Shown piece by piece: positions 1 to 9,669 of a DNA stretch of 64,000 bases; within the stretch, counting starts at the first letter, position 1, and each line of letters starts with the position of its first letter. Below the pieces are notes generated by a model, which saw only the letters and a program-made list of their open reading frames with translations, did not search any database and was not told the DNA's origin. This DNA is from a virus. Position numbers and translations under genes: made by a program. The stretch is from positions 55,377 to 119,376 of IMG/VR virus record IMGVR_UViG_3300042446_000849; one strand, written 5' to 3'.

Positions 1-1203
1 TGTTATAGTAATACTAGAAAGCGTACGTCCGACAGATGCTACAGCTGCCGCATTACTACTAATAAAATTAGAGTCTCCTAATACTGGAGTAATAATTACA
101 TTAGGTCTTGTTACGTATCCAGAACCACCGTTTGTTACGATAATTGAATCAATTAGTGCTTCTATTCTAGCAGTTGCGTTAGCAGTTGCACCACCTAAAA
201 GATTATTTTTATTAATAACAACATTAGGAGTAAACGTATAACCACCAGCACCAGGATTAATGATGTTGATACTGTTAATAATACCGTATCCTAAATTGGC
301 TGTTAAAACAGCACTAGTACCAGTGTTACCATCTAAACGAGTTAAAACAATATTAGGTGCGGCCAAATAGCCGTTACCATTATTTGTAATTGTATAACCT
401 GTAATAATATTACCTGTAATAATAGGATATGCTGTTGCTTGTCTACCACCAGGAACTAATACACCACCAGAAATTGAAATATTACATGCTGTGTTTGCAG
501 GTCCAAAGTTTGAACCTGGATTTGATATTTGAATATCTTTTAAACTAAAGTGTATTACTAAATTTGCGCTGGCGCTTGTTGAATCTTGATTTTGAATAAC
601 TACATTAGATAAACTATTATAGTTATTTCCTACGTCTTGAACATTTATAGCTCCAATTCCACCCGATCCCAAAACAGCAGTTGCAGTTGCTCCAGAACCA
701 CTACCACCCTCGAAAGTAACTGTTGGTACGGCAGAATATCCAAAACCAGAAGTCGATAAATTAATTTCACTAATTCTACCAGTTGTTGATAATACTGCAT
801 TGCCTAATGCTCTTGTACCATTAGTAGGTGCTGCAAATGTAACTGTCACGTCTGCAGCTGATATAAATGTATTTGGTGTATTGGTAATTGTTACGCCAGA
901 AACTCTACCAGAAGGTGTAGAAACTGCGTTTCTTGCAACAGATTTATCTGCTACTCTGACTAATTTTAAATTATTTCCATATGATAAAAAGTTTGCCGCT
1001 GTGAAAAAATAACCTGCAGTATCATCATTTGGATTACCAAATTGTTCTACAAGATTTCTTTCCGTGTCTACGGTTGTAACTTTTTCGACCGGTCCCCATT
1101 GAAAGGCTCCCGAAAATGCTCCAGCAGAAGTTGCTACCGCGGGAACAACCGTACTTTTATCTTCCTCGGTAACTAAAACGCCAGGTGAAAGCTGAAATGC
1201 CAT
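1..1203 (-). CDS. 18: Tail sheath protein gp18, C-terminus beyond window
   Basis: The gene starts at the ATG at 1203 and runs off the left edge, so 401 codons are visible. The N-terminus MAFQLSPGVLVTEED, followed by VVPAVATSAGAFSGAFQWGP, matches the start of T4-like contractile sheath proteins. The sheath surrounds the tail tube and contracts during DNA injection. After about residue 75 the usual sheath sequence gives way to glycine-rich repeats of roughly 50-60 residues, with cores such as SGFGYSAVPTVTF, NNGNGYLAAPNIVL and NGGSGYVTRPNVII. These look like an inserted beta-repeat domain on the sheath surface. A late promoter lies just upstream. The identity is secure; the function of the repeats is unknown. 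Confidence 0.9.
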   Translation of the reverse strand, partial: MAFQLSPGVLVTEEDKSTVVPAVATSAGAFSGAFQWGPVEKVTTVDTERNLVEQFGNPNDDTAGYFFTAANFLSYGNNLKLVRVADKSVARNAVSTPSGRVSGVTITNTPNTFISAADVTVTFAAPTNGTRALGNAVLSTTGRISEINLSTSGFGYSAVPTVTFEGGSGSGATATAVLGSGGIGAINVQDVGNNYNSLSNVVIQNQDSTSASANLVIHFSLKDIQISNPGSNFGPANTACNISISGGVLVPGGRQATAYPIITGNIITGYTITNNGNGYLAAPNIVLTRLDGNTGTSAVLTANLGYGIINSINIINPGAGGYTFTPNVVINKNNLLGGATANATARIEALIDSIIVTNGGSGYVTRPNVIITPVLGDSNFISSNAAAVASVGRTLSSITIT

Positions 1204-1254
1204 CTTCTTCTCCTTGATAATTTTATAGATAGCTCTATAATATGATTTTCTATT

Positions 1255-1262
1255 TATTTATA
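1255..1262 (-). promoter_or_regulatory. T4-type late promoter for gp18
   Basis: The minus strand reads TATAAATA here, the exact T4 late-promoter element. It lies in the short gap between the end of gp17 and the gp18 start, about 50 nt upstream of the gp18 ATG. A gp33 homologue, the late-transcription co-activator, is encoded in this window, which fits late transcription of this type. Confidence 0.65.
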
Positions 1263-1273
1263 AGTATGTTCAT

Positions 1274-2959
1274 TTAGACATTTTCAAGGAATTTTCTTTG
1301 CATTTCGTGAATCTCATCTGGAGATTTGGATGATGCTGTAAACCATATTTCGTCAGTTGTTATTACTGGAGCTTCGTGTTCTGGAACTCCCCTATCAACA
1401 ATACCAAACGGAGTCAGATTTTCTTCAATCTGTTTAAATTGTTCTTCGTACAGGGCTTTTCTTAAATTGCTATCAGTTAGGTCTTTAAAAAATGATTCGT
1501 TAGTTGCCCATGCAAACAGTACCAGAGTCATAACCAAATCGTCATGATACCCCTCGTCTGCTTTGTGTGTTCCCCGAACTTCAATAAACGTAGAAATTTC
1601 GTTTATAATATCTGGATCATGAATTAGTAATTTTGTGCCCTCAACTAAACTCTTGAACGATGTACATCCCAATCGTTTAACTTGTTTAGTTGTTCTTACA
1701 CCAAGGGTTGCCCCATTTGAAAATCCGCCAGACAGATACTGTCCCGATTTACTGTTATTTCCGACAAAGAATACATTTTCATATTCTAAGTCCATGTATA
1801 ATGTATCAGCCACTTGTTGACCGTTATCATTAATCTCAACTAAGCAATATGCTTTGTTGTAATCTTTTGCTACTTTATATATTATATTTGGAAAAAGCAA
1901 AGGACTTATCTTGTTGTTTCTATACTTGGCAACTACGGAATACGGGTATGCTGTGATATCCAATACTGTAAATGCTGAGTAATCTCCCCCTACTCCTCTG
2001 GATGTATCAGCTACAAGCATATACACCTTGTCCTCTTCTGGTTCCACAAATACATCTAAACCATCTTTACTATAGATATAGGGCTTAACCGACATTCTAC
2101 CAATTGTGTCTGGATTGACTAGGGTATTAGAAGATCCAAGGAATCTACATAAAACTTCTTGGTTGAACTTGAGTTCGCCCAGCATAGCTTTTTGTTCTGC
2201 GGCCCATTTATCATCTCTACCAGGTATTTTGCTATATGGAATAAACAATGGAACAAAGCCATTCAATTCTTGTTCAGCCTCATTCCAGAATTTCCAGAAG
2301 TGATTGTAACCAAGCGGTGTAGATGTTAATAAAATCTTTGTGGTATTACCAGCAGAAATTGTTGGATAAACAGATGTGAAGAAATCTTCTGCAACATTAT
2401 TAGGAATAATTGCTGCCTCGTCAATGTACAACCAGTTTACAGATTTACCTCGAATACCGGATGAGCTTGTTGCTGCTGTGAATACTTTAGAACCATTCTC
2501 AAGTTCAATGTCACCTTTGTTAAATGTCTTTACACCTTGTTGCATCCATATTGGAAGCATCTCATACATTAGTTCGTATCTAGAAAGTACTTCTCGAGCA
2601 GCTGAAGATTTATTTGCTAGGATGGCGACTGTCTTATTTTCTTGAAATAACGTATACCAAAGAATACAGGCGGCGGCAGTAATTGTCTTGCCTTGTTGTC
2701 GACCTTCCATCAGTATAACTTTACGATTATTAAGTATAATGTTTACTTTTTCTTTTTGACAATCGTATAATTTAAAAGGGATTAGACCTTTATCCAATGA
2801 AACAATTTTACAATAGTTCTCAATAAAGTAAATTGGATCTTGACTGCATTTTATAATTTCTTTAACCTGTTCCGAAGAATATGATATGACCGTACCAATC
2901 TGTTTTAGATTGGGGTTACCATTGTAGGATAATTTTTTATTGGTCGATGATGTTGTCAT
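1274..2959 (-). CDS. 17: Terminase large subunit gp17
   Basis: This is the DNA-packaging motor, an ATPase plus a headful nuclease that docks on the portal. The 561 residues carry a Walker A variant GRQQGKT (about 86-92), Walker B LYIDEA (about 177-182), a coupling motif around LLTSTP, and a C-terminal RNase H-like nuclease domain starting near MLVADTSRG (about 317-325). The length is close to T4 gp17. The start overlaps the end of gp16 by 23 nt, the usual terminase gene order, which suggests translational coupling. Confidence 0.95.
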   Translation of the reverse strand: MTTSSTNKKLSYNGNPNLKQIGTVISYSSEQVKEIIKCSQDPIYFIENYCKIVSLDKGLIPFKLYDCQKEKVNIILNNRKVILMEGRQQGKTITAAACILWYTLFQENKTVAILANKSSAAREVLSRYELMYEMLPIWMQQGVKTFNKGDIELENGSKVFTAATSSSGIRGKSVNWLYIDEAAIIPNNVAEDFFTSVYPTISAGNTTKILLTSTPLGYNHFWKFWNEAEQELNGFVPLFIPYSKIPGRDDKWAAEQKAMLGELKFNQEVLCRFLGSSNTLVNPDTIGRMSVKPYIYSKDGLDVFVEPEEDKVYMLVADTSRGVGGDYSAFTVLDITAYPYSVVAKYRNNKISPLLFPNIIYKVAKDYNKAYCLVEINDNGQQVADTLYMDLEYENVFFVGNNSKSGQYLSGGFSNGATLGVRTTKQVKRLGCTSFKSLVEGTKLLIHDPDIINEISTFIEVRGTHKADEGYHDDLVMTLVLFAWATNESFFKDLTDSNLRKALYEEQFKQIEENLTPFGIVDRGVPEHEAPVITTDEIWFTASSKSPDEIHEMQRKFLENV

Positions 2960-3362
2960 CTTTTTTACCTAACAATTTCATTAGTTCGCTAGTAGAACCA
3001 GCAAATACTACATTATTTTGAGTACCAATTTGAACTGGATCGTCAGCTTGCAATTCTTTAACTTGTTTCTGTAATCCTAATAAATCTTTTGAGACATCAG
3101 ATAAGGTTTTAATAAATTGCCCTGTTACCTCATAACTTCTAGGATGCTCAGAATTTTTAGATAAACTAATTAATTCTTCCAAAGTATCCTCACCTTTTAG
3201 CAACAATTTTCTCATTGTTTGTCTGGCCAATTGGTAATCATCTTCCTGATCCATTGCTTTTGTTGCATTTAAATTTTCAGGAATTGAGGGTAAATTTGTA
3301 TTTTCAGTTTCATCCATTGGATTTATATTAAAAATATCATTCAAATTTTCTATATTTTTCAT
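2937..3362 (-). CDS. 16: Terminase small subunit gp16
   Basis: A 141-residue, mostly helical protein that should recognise DNA and regulate gp17 during packaging. The central segment, with LISLSKNSEHPRSYEV and then IKTLSDVSKDLLGLQKQV, is the coiled-coil core typical of gp16 in T4-like phages of aquatic bacteria. The N-terminal 40 residues are acidic and low in complexity. Its position directly upstream of, and overlapping, gp17 supports the call. It follows gp15 with a 2-nt gap. Confidence 0.85.
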   Translation of the reverse strand: MKNIENLNDIFNINPMDETENTNLPSIPENLNATKAMDQEDDYQLARQTMRKLLLKGEDTLEELISLSKNSEHPRSYEVTGQFIKTLSDVSKDLLGLQKQVKELQADDPVQIGTQNNVVFAGSTSELMKLLGKKDDNIIDQ

Positions 3363-3364
3363 AT

Positions 3365-4114
3365 TTAAAAGTCTTCAAAGTTTTCAATATATCCAAACGA
3401 ATCAGTTACATTTGCAGTTACCGGATCAGGTTGTACTGTTATTATTTGTTGCTGAGATGTAAGTTCCGCATCATTAAAAATATTAGATGTTGTCTTTTTA
3501 ATGATACCTTGTTTATTAACAGGACCATAAAAATTAAGTTTCATCACAAAACTTAATGTCCATATAATAGATCTTCTTGTAGTTAAGTCGCCCTCATAAT
3601 CATCTTCGAATCCTATAGAATTCAAAATTATAGGCAAATCGTTTTTAATGTTAAGTTGCGGTACAGCTTTAATAGTTAAATTATAATCAGGATTAAAATA
3701 AGGTAGAATTTGTTCTATTACTTGTAATGCATCATCTTGATTTTTTGCATATACATATAAAATTACATTTATATTATACGGGGTAGGAGCATATTGTGCG
3801 TTTGCTGCAGTTGAACTATTAATTGTTCTTGATTGTTGTATTGGACTTATTTTTCTGTTAGGATCATAGTCCAACGAAATCATTTCAAATCCCATTCTAG
3901 GCAATAGAACTTGTACGTTTTGAACGTCTACATTAGGTTGTTGTCTTATCTTAGTTAAGAATTTTTGTTTAGGTGAATATGACAGCGGTACTTTTTGTAG
4001 TTGCACTACATTGCCATCAGCATCTACTCTTTGTATGGTAATATTATTAAACATATTACCAAACGCAACGATTGCTTTACGTATTGTTCCCCAATAAAAA
4101 CGTTGGTCTAACAT
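3365..4114 (-). CDS. 15: Proximal tail sheath stabiliser gp15
   Basis: A 249-residue protein similar to T4 gp15, the hexameric tail terminator that caps tube and sheath and joins tail to neck. The recognisable pattern is the N-terminal FYWGTIRKAIVAFGNMFNN, then VPLSYSPKQKFLTKI, VQVLLPRMGFEM and VIEQILPYFNPDYN; T4 gp15 has matching segments in the same order. About 25 extra residues at the C-terminus are low in complexity. Its 5' end overlaps the stop of gp14 by one base. Confidence 0.88.
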   Translation of the reverse strand: MLDQRFYWGTIRKAIVAFGNMFNNITIQRVDADGNVVQLQKVPLSYSPKQKFLTKIRQQPNVDVQNVQVLLPRMGFEMISLDYDPNRKISPIQQSRTINSSTAANAQYAPTPYNINVILYVYAKNQDDALQVIEQILPYFNPDYNLTIKAVPQLNIKNDLPIILNSIGFEDDYEGDLTTRRSIIWTLSFVMKLNFYGPVNKQGIIKKTTSNIFNDAELTSQQQIITVQPDPVTANVTDSFGYIENFEDF

Positions 4115-4863
4115 TATTTACTAACCTCACCAAAAGGATTTCTTTCAGAAAAATCCAAAACGTTATCTGCTTCTGCAGTAAAATAATCATTGTCTGCAGC
4201 ACTAGGATCATTATTTGTAGTCTGTGCTTCATTAATTATTGGAGACAAAGAATTCGATTCTGTAACTAGAGTTTCGCCGTTTTCTTGTAGCATTTCAAAA
4301 TTATCCAATGGATCAGCAAATTGATTAAACAGGTTATCTATTTCTTCGACACCGGTTTCAAACACCTCATTGGAATATTGCATTAATTCACAACTCATTC
4401 TAAAAACAAATAATTTACCCACTTGGAAAAACGGTGTTTGGCTGTCTACTTTTCTAATCTCAAATAAAGATTTTGTTAAAGGCATATAAATTATATCACC
4501 CTCAGCTGGTCTAATACTCAATACCGAATTGCCAGTTGAACCAATTGTTTCGACCCACCTTTTTCTAGAAACAACAAAATTCGCCTGGTCTCTGATTTCC
4601 AAACCGAATTTAGTAATTATTTCATCGTCACCATCGTAACCCGAAACATTTTCCATATACATCTCAATCGGATAAGCGTATTCATAACTGTTGTAAGGAT
4701 CTTCTGTTAATATAGGATCAGGGTTGAAAGGTTTTCTAGGCAAATAATAGACTTCTACGCCGTAAATCTTCATGGATTCGATAATCAACTCTTCGTATAA
4801 ATTCTGTTCAGAGCTACGACCTATCGTTTTGCCTGACTGAAAATAATGATTAACTGTTGCCAT
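4114..4863 (-). CDS. 14: Neck protein gp14
   Basis: Neck (head completion) protein of the head-to-tail connector. The 249 residues contain ESMKIYGVEVYYLPRKPFNP, an acidic region, and then FGLEIRDQANFVVSRKRW and GDIIYMPLTKSLFEIRKV, all of which line up with T4 gp14. The last 60 residues are acidic and probably flexible. A 68-nt gap separates it from gp13; an AGGAAG Shine-Dalgarno-like stretch lies upstream of the start. Confidence 0.9.
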   Translation of the reverse strand: MATVNHYFQSGKTIGRSSEQNLYEELIIESMKIYGVEVYYLPRKPFNPDPILTEDPYNSYEYAYPIEMYMENVSGYDGDDEIITKFGLEIRDQANFVVSRKRWVETIGSTGNSVLSIRPAEGDIIYMPLTKSLFEIRKVDSQTPFFQVGKLFVFRMSCELMQYSNEVFETGVEEIDNLFNQFADPLDNFEMLQENGETLVTESNSLSPIINEAQTTNNDPSAADNDYFTAEADNVLDFSERNPFGEVSK

Positions 4864-4931
4864 TTTACTATTGACTTCCTATTGACATGATGTTATCATC
4901 ATCTATGTACCGGTTTAATAAAGCCTACAAA

Positions 4932-5675
4932 TTATCCAGTAAACATATCCACTGGTAATTCAAATCTAGATTGCATCTCTGCTTCAATCTTGTTAATTTC
5001 CTCTAACGCATCTTCATATATTTTATCGGCATTAAGTGTAACTCCCCCCGGAAGTTGTACACCTGCAAACTTTTTAAGATTCTCTCCCCATTGTCTTTTA
5101 AATAGGGCAGTAGTATATTGCTTTAGAAATCTATCGTTATATACGTCTCTATATGTGTCTGGATCTAATATTCTGTAACATTCAACAATAATGTAATCAC
5201 CGACATTAGCATCTGCGCCCCAATCCATATCTACGTATAATCGATTCATATGCCTATTAAATCTAATTGGTTTAGTACCAACTAATACTTGATTAATTAA
5301 TTCTAATTCTTGTTTAACCTGATAGTAATAAATCAAATTAGTAGACATTAAGCTATAAAGGTCATTAATTAAAATTTGGTATCTAATACTAAACATATTA
5401 GTACCATCTGATCTATCAGAAAATGGTAAAATTCTGTTGATACCTACAACAGTATCGGGTACCGAAATATATTGATTAGTTAAATCTTGTGCAGTAAATT
5501 GATGTTTTAGATAAACCATTTCTACAGCATCATAATGATATTCTCTGTAGAATTGAAACGCGTCATCTATACGATCTTCAATTTGATCATCATCTACATT
5601 TATCTCAATAACAGGCGCACCTAATCTGCGCAGGCAATAATCTTTAAGTTGTTCTCTTGTTGTTACGGTTGCCAT
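4932..5675 (-). CDS. 13: Neck protein gp13
   Basis: Head-tail connector protein that acts with gp14. The 247 residues begin with REQLKDYCLRRLGAPVIEIN, then IEDRIDDAFQFYREYHYD, and near the end YTTALFKRQWGENLKKFAGV, which is the standard T4-like gp13 profile. Its place in the gp13-gp14-gp15-gp16-gp17 block matches T4 gene order. Confidence 0.92.
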   Translation of the reverse strand: MATVTTREQLKDYCLRRLGAPVIEINVDDDQIEDRIDDAFQFYREYHYDAVEMVYLKHQFTAQDLTNQYISVPDTVVGINRILPFSDRSDGTNMFSIRYQILINDLYSLMSTNLIYYYQVKQELELINQVLVGTKPIRFNRHMNRLYVDMDWGADANVGDYIIVECYRILDPDTYRDVYNDRFLKQYTTALFKRQWGENLKKFAGVQLPGGVTLNADKIYEDALEEINKIEAEMQSRFELPVDMFTG

Positions 5676-5702
5676 AATAGTCCTTTAAATATATATCTAC
5701 TT

Positions 5703-8700
5703 TTAAAATGTAGATAACGCGTATCTAACCCAATAATCTTGTTCTACGCATAAGTATACATAATTTGCGTCTGCAATTATAGAACCTTGTGCACCTCGAC
5801 TAGATGATGAAGTTGGTATAGCTGGTGAATATTTATTTGTAGATGGCGCAAAATTGCAACCATGTGTCAACACGGGCCACAAGTTGCTGCCATTGGATAA
5901 TGTTTTTCTGGCGGCATCTTCTGAAAATCCTGCGGCAGGCCACCAGCCACAACCAATAAATGATATTGGAAATACAACAGATGAATCAGATGCTTCCAAT
6001 GCTACCCAATGTGAAGAAATAGTACCAGGTATACCATTAAAGCTACACCCAGTAAGAATTCCTGTTAAGCCTGGTCTGCTTACAGTTTGTTCTACCCAAC
6101 ATTGTGCTTTACCGCCATTGTGTTCAAAGTAAACTCCGTGTAGCGCAAAACCATTCGATGATTCTTGTCCACCTACACTGTCTCCACCTGAATTAGTTAA
6201 TCGCAATCCCCATTTAGATGTGGATAAATCTGTACCCGTACCATTGCCTTCAAAACTGCCGCCTATATAATTAAATGTACCTGCTCCTACTACCCAACCA
6301 CCATAAAAATAATTGTTACCTACAGTACAACCTATCATAGTAATAGCATTTGGGCTAGAATTAGGTGTTGAAGCTGCATTTCTTTCAAATCTAAATCCAT
6401 TATTATTAAATGACAATGTTGCTCTTTGTATATGGCTGCTTAAGAAATTAGACGCATATATGCCTGTACCAAACCCTTTAATATTTACATCATCTATTTC
6501 AAAATATGCAAGTTGATTCATTGTCAGCCCTGCGCCAAACCCTGATGCGGTTCCAAGTATACCCATTTTTCTTATAGCGGAATAACCGCCAAAAGAACTA
6601 GCACTAGCACCAGTAAAATTAATACCATTTTGCCCTGAAGTTTCTTGGTAAATATAACTTGAAGCAGAACCTTCACCTTCGAAATTTACCACTTTAATAG
6701 GATCAAGTCTAAATGGCACTGATACATTTATTGGAGATGTTATTTTATAAGTGCCTGCGGGGAAAAATATTGTGCCGCCATTTGCTGCTAAAGCTGCCGC
6801 TACTGCAGCATTGATTGCAGCAGTGTCATTAGTTGTACCATTTCCTACAGCGCCATAAGTTTTTACATTATAAGTAAAACCAACTCCGGTTGCACCTACC
6901 GCCCCCGACGCGCCGGTTGAACCAACTGTACCTATACCCGTCGCACCCGTTGCACCATTTTGTCCACTAGCGCCGGTTGCACCTGTTGCCCCGACTGAGC
7001 CTGCACCCGTGGCGCCTGTTGCTCCGACTGAGCCTGTACCAGTAGCACCAGTTGCACCAGTTGCACCGGGAATAGTACTTGCCGCTCCCGTAAGACCTGT
7101 AGAGCCTCGTACACCTGTAGCACCAGTAGTGCCTAATAGTCCTGTTGCACCGGTCAACCCTGTTGCGCCAATTACACCTGAAGAACCAGTTGCACCTACA
7201 ACACTAGCTCCTGAGGCTCCTGTTGCACCAATAACACTTAAACCAGACGCGCCTGTTAGTCCAGTTGCACCTTGGACGCCAGTAGCACCTGTTGTCCCCG
7301 CTCCTGTTCCACCGGTCAATCCTGTTGCACCGGTTAATCCTTGTACACCTGTGGCGCCTCTCAATCCTGTTGCGCCTAATCCAGTAGCACCAGTCGCACC
7401 CAAATTTCCTGTGGCTCCCGTAGATCCCGTTGGACCTATTAATCCTGTTGCGCCTGTGGCGCCAGTTCCACCTATACTTCCAGGTGTGCCCGTTGCTCCT
7501 GTTAAACCAGATGCGCCACTAAACCCTGAGGCACCAGTTGCCCCAGGTAAACTTAGTCCAGACGCACCAGTTAGTCCTGTTGCTCCGGTTAATCCTGTAG
7601 CACCAGTTGATCCTATTCCTGTTGCTCCTGTAGATCCCGTTGCGCCTGTCGATCCGGGTATTACAGACGCAGCACCAGTTGAACCGGTCAATCCTGTTGC
7701 GCCAGTTGATCCTATTCCTGTGGCTCCCGTAGATCCAGTTGGACCTGTTAATCCTGTTGCACCTGTTGGGCCACCTGAAGGACCTGTTGCGCCGGTTGCA
7801 CCATCAACACCAGCACTACCTGTGGCACCTGTTGGACCACCCGATGGGCCTGTGGCACCTGTTAATCCTGTTGCGCCAGTTGTTCCTTCGCCGGTTGCGC
7901 CTGTTAATCCTGTGGCTCCCGTAGATCCCGTTAAACCTTGTATACCTGTAGCACCTCTGAAACCTGTTGCACCAGTTGCCCCTGATGACCCATCTATTCC
8001 AGACGTTCCCATATTTCCTGTAGCACCTGTAGCACCATCTGAACCAGTGGCGCCAACTAAACCTGTGGCTCCTCTTAGCCCAGTTGAACCAGTTAAACCA
8101 GTAGATCCCTGTGTGCCTGTAGCACCAACTGATCCTATTCCTGTTGCCCCTGATGCTCCTGTTGCACCCGAACCTGTGGCGCCTGTTAATCCTGTTGATC
8201 CTCGTAGTCCGGTTGCACCAATTAATCCTGATGCACCGGTTGAACCTTGTATACCTGTAGCACCATCAATCCCCGAGACACCTGTTGCACCAGGTATTCC
8301 TGTTGAACCTCTGCTACCAGTTAAACCAGTTGCTCCAGTTAATCCTGTAGCGCCTGTTAGACCAGTTGAACCATTAATTCCTGATGCACCAGTTAAACCA
8401 GTGGCGCCTGTTGAACCAGTTGCACCATTTGGTCCTCTTATGCCTGTTGCTCCAGTAATACTTTGTCCTGTGGCACCAACAGATCCTGTAGCACCTTGTA
8501 ATCCAGTTGCGCCTGAAGCACCAGATCCTGTAGCGCCTGTTAGACCAGTTGATCCTGTTGCACCTGTTAGACCAGTTAAACCAGTAGCACCAGATGGGCC
8601 TGTTGCACCATCATATAAGAATATTGCGTTTTGCGATATAGGTGTGCCTGGGACAACTATAACATTACCAGTTTGTCCAGGTTCAACTTCAACGATACCT

Positions 8701-8996
8701 TCTGCTATTCTATAACTTGTAGTTGTGTTTGCAGCATCTACATAGTAAATATATCTACCAACATTAATATTTGCTGTACTAGAATTACTCAATCCTATAG
8801 CAATTACACCATTTGATGCATCAATTACTGTAGTTATAAGTGCTGCTACAGCATTCGCAGTAGTATAAGATTTTTTAACGTAACCGTAGACATTAAACCC
8901 ATTTAAATTTATGGGTTGTTTTTGATTGTCAACAAACGTTATTTGGTCCGAATACGTCGTACCTTGAATTACTGTAAAATTAACAACTATTGACAT
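5703..8996 (-). CDS. Collagen-like tail fibre with pectate-lyase-type beta-helix tip
   Basis: A 1097-residue protein in three parts. Residues 1-129 are a beta-rich N-terminal domain ([15 protein letters not shown]), probably the virion anchor. Residues about 130-702 are an almost unbroken collagen-type Gly-X-Y tract dominated by GATG and GLTG triplets. Residues about 703-1097 begin with [20 protein letters not shown], the start of a pectate-lyase-3 right-handed beta-helix, and form the likely receptor- or polysaccharide-binding head. Collagen stalks make trimeric fibres, so this is probably a trimeric adhesin. It sits between the neck genes and a group of small tail proteins. Enzyme activity of the tip cannot be judged from sequence alone. 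Confidence 0.85.
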   Translation of the reverse strand: MSIVVNFTVIQGTTYSDQITFVDNQKQPINLNGFNVYGYVKKSYTTANAVAALITTVIDASNGVIAIGLSNSSTANINVGRYIYYVDAANTTTSYRIAEGIVEVEPGQTGNVIVVPGTPISQNAIFLYDGATGPSGATGLTGLTGATGSTGLTGATGSGASGATGLQGATGSVGATGQSITGATGIRGPNGATGSTGATGLTGASGINGSTGLTGATGLTGATGLTGSRGSTGIPGATGVSGIDGATGIQGSTGASGLIGATGLRGSTGLTGATGSGATGASGATGIGSVGATGTQGSTGLTGSTGLRGATGLVGATGSDGATGATGNMGTSGIDGSSGATGATGFRGATGIQGLTGSTGATGLTGATGEGTTGATGLTGATGPSGGPTGATGSAGVDGATGATGPSGGPTGATGLTGPTGSTGATGIGSTGATGLTGSTGAASVIPGSTGATGSTGATGIGSTGATGLTGATGLTGASGLSLPGATGASGFSGASGLTGATGTPGSIGGTGATGATGLIGPTGSTGATGNLGATGATGLGATGLRGATGVQGLTGATGLTGGTGAGTTGATGVQGATGLTGASGLSVIGATGASGASVVGATGSSGVIGATGLTGATGLLGTTGATGVRGSTGLTGAASTIPGATGATGATGTGSVGATGATGAGSVGATGATGASGQNGATGATGIGTVGSTGASGAVGATGVGFTYNVKTYGAVGNGTTNDTAAINAAVAAALAANGGTIFFPAGTYKITSPINVSVPFRLDPIKVVNFEGEGSASSYIYQETSGQNGINFTGASASSFGGYSAIRKMGILGTASGFGAGLTMNQLAYFEIDDVNIKGFGTGIYASNFLSSHIQRATLSFNNNGFRFERNAASTPNSSPNAITMIGCTVGNNYFYGGWVVGAGTFNYIGGSFEGNGTGTDLSTSKWGLRLTNSGGDSVGGQESSNGFALHGVYFEHNGGKAQCWVEQTVSRPGLTGILTGCSFNGIPGTISSHWVALEASDSSVVFPISFIGCGWWPAAGFSEDAARKTLSNGSNLWPVLTHGCNFAPSTNKYSPAIPTSSSSRGAQGSIIADANYVYLCVEQDYWVRYALSTF
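6890..8610 (-). repeat. Degenerate 9-nt-periodic repeats encoding collagen Gly-X-Y triplets
   Basis: About 1.7 kb of short-period repeats encode roughly 190 Gly-X-Y triplets. The plus strand is rich in CCTGTTGCACC-type units. The 9-nt periodicity is strict, but codons drift between copies, so the repeat is old or kept diverse. It also creates a long proline-rich open frame on the opposite strand, which I treat as an artefact. Confidence 0.9.
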
Positions 8997-9190
8997 TATA
9001 GACCGTTATTTTTTATTTCATTATCAACTAATGTCATCAAATCATCGTTTATTGTCGTGTGGATTCCTGATAAAATAACTCGTACTTTATCTTTAACTTT
9101 TTGTAATGACCCCACAGTTTCATAAATTTCTGCAGTAATAGTTGTAGTATCTGCAACATGATCTGCTGTAAGTTGTGTAATATTGATCAT
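8996..9190 (-). CDS. Small hypothetical protein of the fibre cluster
   Basis: A 64-residue protein with no recognised domain. It is short, acidic and probably helical ([18 protein letters not shown]). It shares one base with the start of the collagen-like fibre and overlaps the preceding gene by 4 nt (ATGA), so it is translated as part of the fibre operon. A fibre-associated or assembly role is only a guess from position. Confidence 0.6.
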   Translation of the reverse strand: MINITQLTADHVADTTTITAEIYETVGSLQKVKDKVRVILSGIHTTINDDLMTLVDNEIKNNGL

Positions 9191-9669
9191 TTGAATCTTC
9201 CGTAATAAATTCTATATGCTAAGTTAATAATCTCATCGCCTGTAATATTAGTAAATCCTTGTCTGTCAAACTTGTGCTTGCATACTATTTTTAAAATTCC
9301 AGGTTCAACTATTGTTGTTATTATAGATGAACCAAGATACAACCCTGTACTAGGTTGTATAATTTCTCTGACCATAACTGAACCAGACCCACTAATTACA
9401 GAACTTCCCGAATCTGCAATACCGCCATTTATTTTATAAAATGGCATAACAAAATAGTCATCAGTATTTATTAAAGAATTATTAATCAGAATGAATTCGT
9501 CAGAACGATCTACATACTTAGCAGTTGGACTTAACGCTAATACTTTTGGAATACTAATAACACCAGGTGTGTTATACAATATGTGGGGCATTCTTTTATC
9601 TAAAGAAAACTTAGTATTTCCCGACCTATCGGTTATATTGAATGCGCCAGAATTTAAAGAAATACCCAT
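9187..9669 (-). CDS. Unknown virion-associated protein
   Basis: A 160-residue protein without a recognised family. It starts MGISLNSGAFNITDRSGN and is rich in Ile, Ser, Gly and Val with many beta-prone stretches, like a small fibre or tip protein. One-base overlap with the gene upstream and 4-base overlap downstream place it in one operon with the tail fibre genes. Confidence 0.6.
   Translation of the reverse strand: MGISLNSGAFNITDRSGNTKFSLDKRMPHILYNTPGVISIPKVLALSPTAKYVDRSDEFILINNSLINTDDYFVMPFYKINGGIADSGSSVISGSGSVMVREIIQPSTGLYLGSSIITTIVEPGILKIVCKHKFDRQGFTNITGDEIINLAYRIYYGRFK

Noticed and set aside
6890-8610. Short-period repeats resembling a CRISPR array
   Set aside because: There are no spacers of constant length; the 9-nt period encodes collagen triplets in frame.
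7009-8715. A 568-codon plus-strand open frame rich in Pro-Val-Ala
   Set aside because: It is the antisense of the collagen Gly-X-Y tract; its long open length follows from the 9-nt repeat, and it has no Shine-Dalgarno or operon context.
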